Shown in pieces: positions 31,658-35,265 of a DNA stretch of 35,265 nucleotides. The position numbers and the translations under genes are program-made. Each line of letters starts with the position of its first letter. Position 1 is the first letter of the stretch. Under the pieces are notes generated by a model that saw only the letters and a program-made list of their open reading frames with translations, was not told where the DNA came from and did no database searches. This DNA comes from an uncultured Pseudomonadota bacterium (GTDB taxonomy: Bacteria > Pseudomonadota > Alphaproteobacteria > UBA9219): the NCBI GenBank assembly GCA_903869345.1, contig CAIPYM010000014.1, forward strand, positions 1 through 35,265. The letters are read 5' to 3'.

Positions 31658-32930
31658 CGTTCTGGCCCTCGTCTTTCGTGAGGCGTGCCCGAATAAGGGC
31701 ACCGTTGTCCGAGAGAAGCAACACAGGAGCTTCTCCAATATCATAAACCGTTGTGCCGTCGGAAGACGAGACACTGGCGTTCCAGGCAGGGGAGAGAAGA
31801 GTCAAGGGCGTGCGCACGAAAACGCGGTTGCCGAGACGCCAGGCCATGGTTCGCATGTCGACGCCGCTGATGGTCAGACGTTCGGCGGACTTGGGCGGCG
31901 CGTTCTGAAGCACAAGAGTGAGGGTCTCATCGCCCGCAGCCAGCTCTTTTCCTTTGAGTTTAATCAAAGGCGTCCTGGCGTTGGGGCCCATCTTAGGAAT
32001 CTGGACATCGTAGCGCATTTGGTACGAAGGCCCACCTGCGACCAGGCGGAAAATCACCGGTGTTGGGAGATTCTTGAGAAGGAGGGAAAGGTCTCCACCG
32101 CCCGACCGAACTAACGGAACGACGCGAAGCACATGCGACCCAGCTTGTGTGGGCGTAACTTCAAAATTGCCTCCTATGCCGACATCCAGGATGGGCCAGG
32201 GAGCTCCCGTGGCGTCCACGACATCCACGGTCGTGACATGATCGGCGGCAAGATCAATCTGAGGCGGGACAGCCCCCGGATCCAACTCAACGGTGACGAC
32301 TTTTGTTCCCCCTTTAGGCGGTCCCTCGGAAGGGGGGATGGCGGCTTTTTGGGTGGCTTCCACGCGACGCATGAAATCTCTCACCTCGTCGGGGGTGAGG
32401 GGAAGCAGGCCTCCCGCGGCTTTTTCAAACGAGTTGCGCCGGAAGTTTTGCTGCTTTTGCTCCTCCTCAATCGCCGCCCGTGCGGCTTCTTCCTGGGCTT
32501 GTTGCTCAAGCTGCGCAGGATCCACCGTCAGGTTTTCTTCGCCGGGCAGCTGGGGGGGGGCCTCCGTTGAGGACAATCCAGGCGGAGAAGATCCAGGCGC
32601 AGAGGACTCCACCAACGGTGTTTCTCCCGGAGGATTGCCCATCGGCAAGGAGGTTGAAAGTCCAGGAAGGTTGATGCCGAGGGCCCCTGGAGGGGCACTT
32701 GACTTCGCAAAGCCCATGTCCGCGTGCGTACCGCGAATCGCTGCGACCACGCCCCCGACGGATAAGGGTGGCGGAGGGGACGCTGCGGCGGCGTGGGCGA
32801 CGGACGCGAGCGGAACCAGGGTTCCGCCCATGAGAAAAACGGTGCCAAGGGCGAGGAACGCTCGGGCAGCAGGCTTCCACGCGAGGCGCGAGCACCTGGG
32901 CGGAGAAATCGGGGAGTCGGGGAAAATCAT
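31641..32930 (-). CDS. dotH: Type IVB secretion core protein DotH/IcmK
   Basis: 429 residues. A signal peptide ends near ASVAHAAAAS (about residue 50). A Pro-rich region and an Ala/Glu/Gln-rich helix follow (about 125-165), then the conserved DotH body: DATGAPWPILDVGIGG, PTPVIFRLVAGG and a C-terminal beta domain (MRTMAWRLGNRVFVRTPLTL, VYDIGEAPVLLLSDNG). DotH is an outer-membrane-associated ring component that binds DotG and the lipoproteins DotC and DotD. No lipoprotein cysteine is present, as expected. It is the first gene of the dotH-dotG-dotF operon. The start is less certain: GACGAG lies about 12 bases upstream. Confidence 0.88.
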   Translation of the reverse strand: MIFPDSPISPPRCSRLAWKPAARAFLALGTVFLMGGTLVPLASVAHAAAASPPPPLSVGGVVAAIRGTHADMGFAKSSAPPGALGINLPGLSTSLPMGNPPGETPLVESSAPGSSPPGLSSTEAPPQLPGEENLTVDPAQLEQQAQEEAARAAIEEEQKQQNFRRNSFEKAAGGLLPLTPDEVRDFMRRVEATQKAAIPPSEGPPKGGTKVVTVELDPGAVPPQIDLAADHVTTVDVVDATGAPWPILDVGIGGNFEVTPTQAGSHVLRVVPLVRSGGGDLSLLLKNLPTPVIFRLVAGGPSYQMRYDVQIPKMGPNARTPLIKLKGKELAAGDETLTLVLQNAPPKSAERLTISGVDMRTMAWRLGNRVFVRTPLTLLSPAWNASVSSSDGTTVYDIGEAPVLLLSDNGALIRARLTKDEGQNDGQHP

Positions 32931-33115
32931 GCGACGAAACGCTCGTCATCACGGAGGAATAAGGAAAAACCGTAGCGCCCGACACAAGGGCGCCACCGCC
33001 GTGGGAGTGTCTAGCATGCTGTCTTCCGTTCGACAATGCCCTGTGCAGCCCCTATGCTGCTTAAGGTTGAGGCCCCTCAGAAGGGGGGATCCGGTTTCAC
33101 CTGAAGCAGTGTAGG
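32931..33115. promoter_or_regulatory. Divergent promoter region between dotH and a methyltransferase gene
   Basis: On the minus strand a TTGTCG / TAGACA pair with 17-base spacing lies at about 33010-33038 and could drive dotH. A short hairpin CCCCT-CAGA-AGGGG is at 33073-33086, just before the plus-strand gene. Neither is more than a weak prediction. Confidence 0.22.
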
Positions 33116-34087
33116 ATGCATCAGCGATTCGCGTCGTTCCCCCGGAAACCTCTCCTGACAACGCCCCGCATGCCTTCCGATTCTGTCCGTCCTGCGTCTC
33201 CCGGCTGGGGAAGACGCCTTGGCCGTGCCCTTAAGGGGCTTGCGCAGGACATCTGGAGCAATCCTCCTGCGGGGGTGTGGACGCACGGGTGGCGGTCAAC
33301 GTCACGTCGCGAGTCCGCGCCCAACGTCAGGAAGTCCCGTGTCCGTAAGCCGAGCATCACGTTGCCTCAGTTGCTGGAGACCCTTTGGGGACCTGGGCAG
33401 GCTTTGCCTTCTTGCGCGGACGTGATGGCGCGGCTGTTGATGCCTCTTGGGATTCGAGCCGAAGGCACCGATCCCCCGCAGAGTCTTTTGGATCTTTCGG
33501 CGGGGTTAGGGGGACCTTTGCGGGCGTTAACGCAGATTCCGGGCATCACGGTGACGGGCTTGGAATCGAACGGGCGGTTGATCGGTGAAGGGGACCGTGT
33601 GCTCTATGACCCGGCGACGTTTCAGGCGTCCGACCTCTACGATGGCGTGATGGCGCGTGAGCTTTTTTACCGCGTGGCGCACAAGGCCGTTTTTTTCGAA
33701 TCGATTCTGAAGGCGTTGAAGCCGGGGCGACCTCTTGTGTTCACGGACTATGTTCTGGACACGCAGGCCGGGCTTTCGCCGACCGTCACGGGATGGCTCA
33801 TTCAGGAACCCCACGCCGAGCCTCTGTGCCTTGAGGAAATGCGGCAGGCGTGGGCGAGCGTGGGGATTATGGACATTGAGAGCGACGATGAGACCGTCCC
33901 CTACCTTGCGGAAGTGCGTCAGGGCTTGGGGCGGCTTGCGGCTTTTTTGCAGGATTCTTCGCTGGATGATGTGACGCGGGCGTTCATCCACCAAGAATTG
34001 ACGCCGTGGCTTGGACGGGCCGACGCGTTGGCGTCCGGCGGCGTCAAACTTTACCGATTCCGGGTGTTAAAGCCCCGCGAGGGTTAG
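33116..34087 (+). CDS. Probable SAM-dependent methyltransferase
   Basis: 323 residues. After ~75 basic, low-complexity residues, the segment SLLDLSAGLGGPLRALTQ is a class I SAM-binding motif, followed by VTGLESN (ribose-binding acidic residue) and a helix-strand order typical of Methyltransf_11-type enzymes (ILKALKPGRPLVFTDYVLD). The substrate is unknown. The start is uncertain: 33116 or the ATG at 33170, both without a strong ribosome site. It is divergent from dotH and converges with tmk, overlapping its 3' end by 4 bases. Confidence 0.7.
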   Translation: MHQRFASFPRKPLLTTPRMPSDSVRPASPGWGRRLGRALKGLAQDIWSNPPAGVWTHGWRSTSRRESAPNVRKSRVRKPSITLPQLLETLWGPGQALPSCADVMARLLMPLGIRAEGTDPPQSLLDLSAGLGGPLRALTQIPGITVTGLESNGRLIGEGDRVLYDPATFQASDLYDGVMARELFYRVAHKAVFFESILKALKPGRPLVFTDYVLDTQAGLSPTVTGWLIQEPHAEPLCLEEMRQAWASVGIMDIESDDETVPYLAEVRQGLGRLAAFLQDSSLDDVTRAFIHQELTPWLGRADALASGGVKLYRFRVLKPREG

Positions 34088-34722
34088 GCCATCGTCCAAC
34101 GGACGTCGGATTCCAAAATCGTCCTCACGGCCTGCGCAACGCTGTCTGCGTCGCCCGAGGCCTCCACGATGCGAAAGCGCGTGGGTTCGGCGAGGGCTAA
34201 GCGGAGGTAAGCTGCGCGAAGCGTTTCGTGAAAAACGACGTCTTGTTGTTGATAGCGATCATCGGGGCCCCGGCGGGCGCTCATGCGCGCGAGTCCAACG
34301 TCCACCGGCGCGTCCAACAGAATTGTGAGGTCCGGGGCGGAATCTCCCGCCACGTCGCGGTAAAGGCGGCGGATGAGGTCGTCGTCCAGACCGAGCCCGG
34401 CCCCTTGGTACACGAGGGTTGAATCGGCGAATCGGTCCGAGATCACCCAGACCCCGCGCCTCAGGGCGGGCCAGATGGTTTTGACCAGGTGCTCTCGCCG
34501 CGCGGCCATGACGAGCAGCACCTCCGTCAGAGGGTCCCAGGGTTCGGGCGGCGTGTGAAGCCACAGGGCGCGGATGGCCTCGGCTCCGGGGGGGCCGCCG
34601 GGTTCGCGCGTGGCGAGGGCCTCGATTCCACGGGAGCGCAGAAAATCCACAAGGCGATTGACCTGAGTGGACTTGCCCGTCCCTTCGCCGCCCTCAAATG
34701 TGATGAATCGTCCTGACGTCAT
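34084..34722 (-). CDS. tmk: Thymidylate kinase
   Basis: 212 residues, the family's usual length. P-loop GGEGTGKST (11-19), the REPGG substrate loop, DRFADSTLVYQG, and the LID region RRGPDDRYQQQ are all present. It phosphorylates dTMP to dTDP in the cytosol. Its ATG overlaps the stop of the upstream gamma-carbonic-anhydrase-like gene (ATGA), indicating one transcript. In many alphaproteobacteria tmk is next to holB, which is not the case here. Confidence 0.97.
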   Translation of the reverse strand: MTSGRFITFEGGEGTGKSTQVNRLVDFLRSRGIEALATREPGGPPGAEAIRALWLHTPPEPWDPLTEVLLVMAARREHLVKTIWPALRRGVWVISDRFADSTLVYQGAGLGLDDDLIRRLYRDVAGDSAPDLTILLDAPVDVGLARMSARRGPDDRYQQQDVVFHETLRAAYLRLALAEPTRFRIVEASGDADSVAQAVRTILESDVRWTMA

Positions 34723-35265
34723 GGAACCGCCCTTAGGGATTCGTTCAACTTCCCCCCGTAATGCCGGACCAGTTCCACATATTCGGCGGCGGGGCTCGTA
34801 AAGGTTGCCCAGTCATCCGGGGTCACGTCGCGCCAATAGCGTGCCGGAATCCCCGTCCACACTTGACCGGAGGGCAGGCGCTTGTTGGGCGTCAAAAGAG
34901 CTCCGGCGGCCAGGACCCCGCCAGATTCGATCACCGCGCCGTCCAGAACGGCAGCCCGCATGCCGACAAAGGCGCGATCCTCAAGGCGGCATTCATGCAC
35001 AAGGGCCTGATGCCCGATGGTCACATCGTCGCCGATGAAAACGCCTTGGCCGCCCGAGGTGACGTGAACGACCGTGCCTTCTTGAAGGTTGGACCGTGCT
35101 CCGACGCGGATCGTGCCCATGTCAGCCCGGAGGACGCTTCCGAACCACACCGAAGTCTGAGGCCCGATGACAACATCGCCCACAACAACAACCCCAGGCG
35201 CGAGAAACGCCGACGGGTCCACGCGGGGGCCAACGCCACGGTAAGGCAGAAGAATCGGCGAGGGC
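34719..35265 (-). CDS. Gamma-carbonic anhydrase-like hexapeptide-repeat protein (partial, 5' end outside window)
   Basis: The frame stays open to the window edge: before the GTG at 35222 it encodes PSPILLPYRGVGPRV, which matches the usual N-terminus of this family, so the true start lies beyond 35265. The left-handed beta-helix is built of hexapeptide repeats, with the conserved RADMGTIRVGARSNLQEG segment and metal-ligand histidines in VVHV and IGHQALVHE. A C-terminal helix (SPAAEYVELVRHYGGKL) follows. Family members (YrdA, PaaY, CaiE) bind zinc or iron; many are active carbonic anhydrases and others have unknown substrates. Translationally coupled to tmk. Confidence 0.92.
   Translation of the reverse strand, partial: PSPILLPYRGVGPRVDPSAFLAPGVVVVGDVVIGPQTSVWFGSVLRADMGTIRVGARSNLQEGTVVHVTSGGQGVFIGDDVTIGHQALVHECRLEDRAFVGMRAAVLDGAVIESGGVLAAGALLTPNKRLPSGQVWTGIPARYWRDVTPDDWATFTSPAAEYVELVRHYGGKLNESLRAVP

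Noticed and set aside
32293-33114. 273-codon plus-strand frame opposite dotH
   Set aside because: DotH motifs on the minus strand are clear; the plus frame is low complexity and crosses the dotH promoter.

Overview
The window looks like chromosomal DNA of a fairly GC-rich (around 60% by eye) alphaproteobacterium. The evidence is an alphaproteobacterial-type FtsZ with a long linker and a [12 protein letters not shown] tail, an ETF-ubiquinone oxidoreductase, a giant two-TM coiled-coil protein resembling the Rhizobiales growth-pole-ring family, two perfect CtrA-type TTAA-N7-TTAA sites, and a dispersed palindromic repeat with a GTCATCCCGGCGAAAGCCGG arm. I cannot name the genus. No rRNA, tRNA or CRISPR array was seen.

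Layout. 0.1-3.6 kb (minus strand): a Sel1-repeat envelope protein, a stand-alone receiver protein whose acidic pocket is degenerate, and a secreted coiled-coil protein with an octapeptide-repeat linker and an OmpA-like end. 3.9-10 kb: ychF (plus) converges with a one-polypeptide restriction-modification enzyme of the Type ISP-C family (nuclease + methylase + specificity domain, no helicase), followed by a DegP/HtrA periplasmic protease. 10.2-13.1 kb (plus): a signalling operon of CheY-like receiver, CheX-like phosphatase and a membrane-anchored CheA-like kinase that is split by a frameshift in an 11-G run. 13.3-17.4 kb (plus): orphan ftsZ with a very long linker, then ETF-QO. 17.4-19.8 kb (minus): rsmB-prmC, overlapping by ATGA. 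20.1-26.9 kb (plus): a 2163-residue coiled-coil membrane protein and a small acyl carrier protein. 27-27.9 kb: an IS630-type transposase remnant and a TfoX-N protein. 28-32.9 kb (minus): dotH-dotG-dotF, a core piece of a type IVB (Dot/Icm) secretion system in the Legionella order, followed by clpP. 33.1-35.3 kb: a probable methyltransferase (plus) converging with tmk and a gamma-carbonic-anhydrase-like gene that runs off the window.

The strongest unusual signal is the repeat family. At least four copies lie at 1.5, 15.5, 17.45 and 18.1 kb. Two of them lie inside prmC: one adds roughly 45 residues between the N-terminal and catalytic domains without breaking the frame, and the other forms the C-terminal tail. 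This resembles the Rickettsia palindromic elements that insert in-frame into genes. The second signal is the poly-G tract that decides whether the CheA-like kinase is joined to its membrane anchor: it is either a phase-variation or slippage switch, or a sequencing error. The T4BSS core module, the growth-pole-ring-like giant protein with its 171-residue repeats, and the pocket-less receiver also deserve follow-up.
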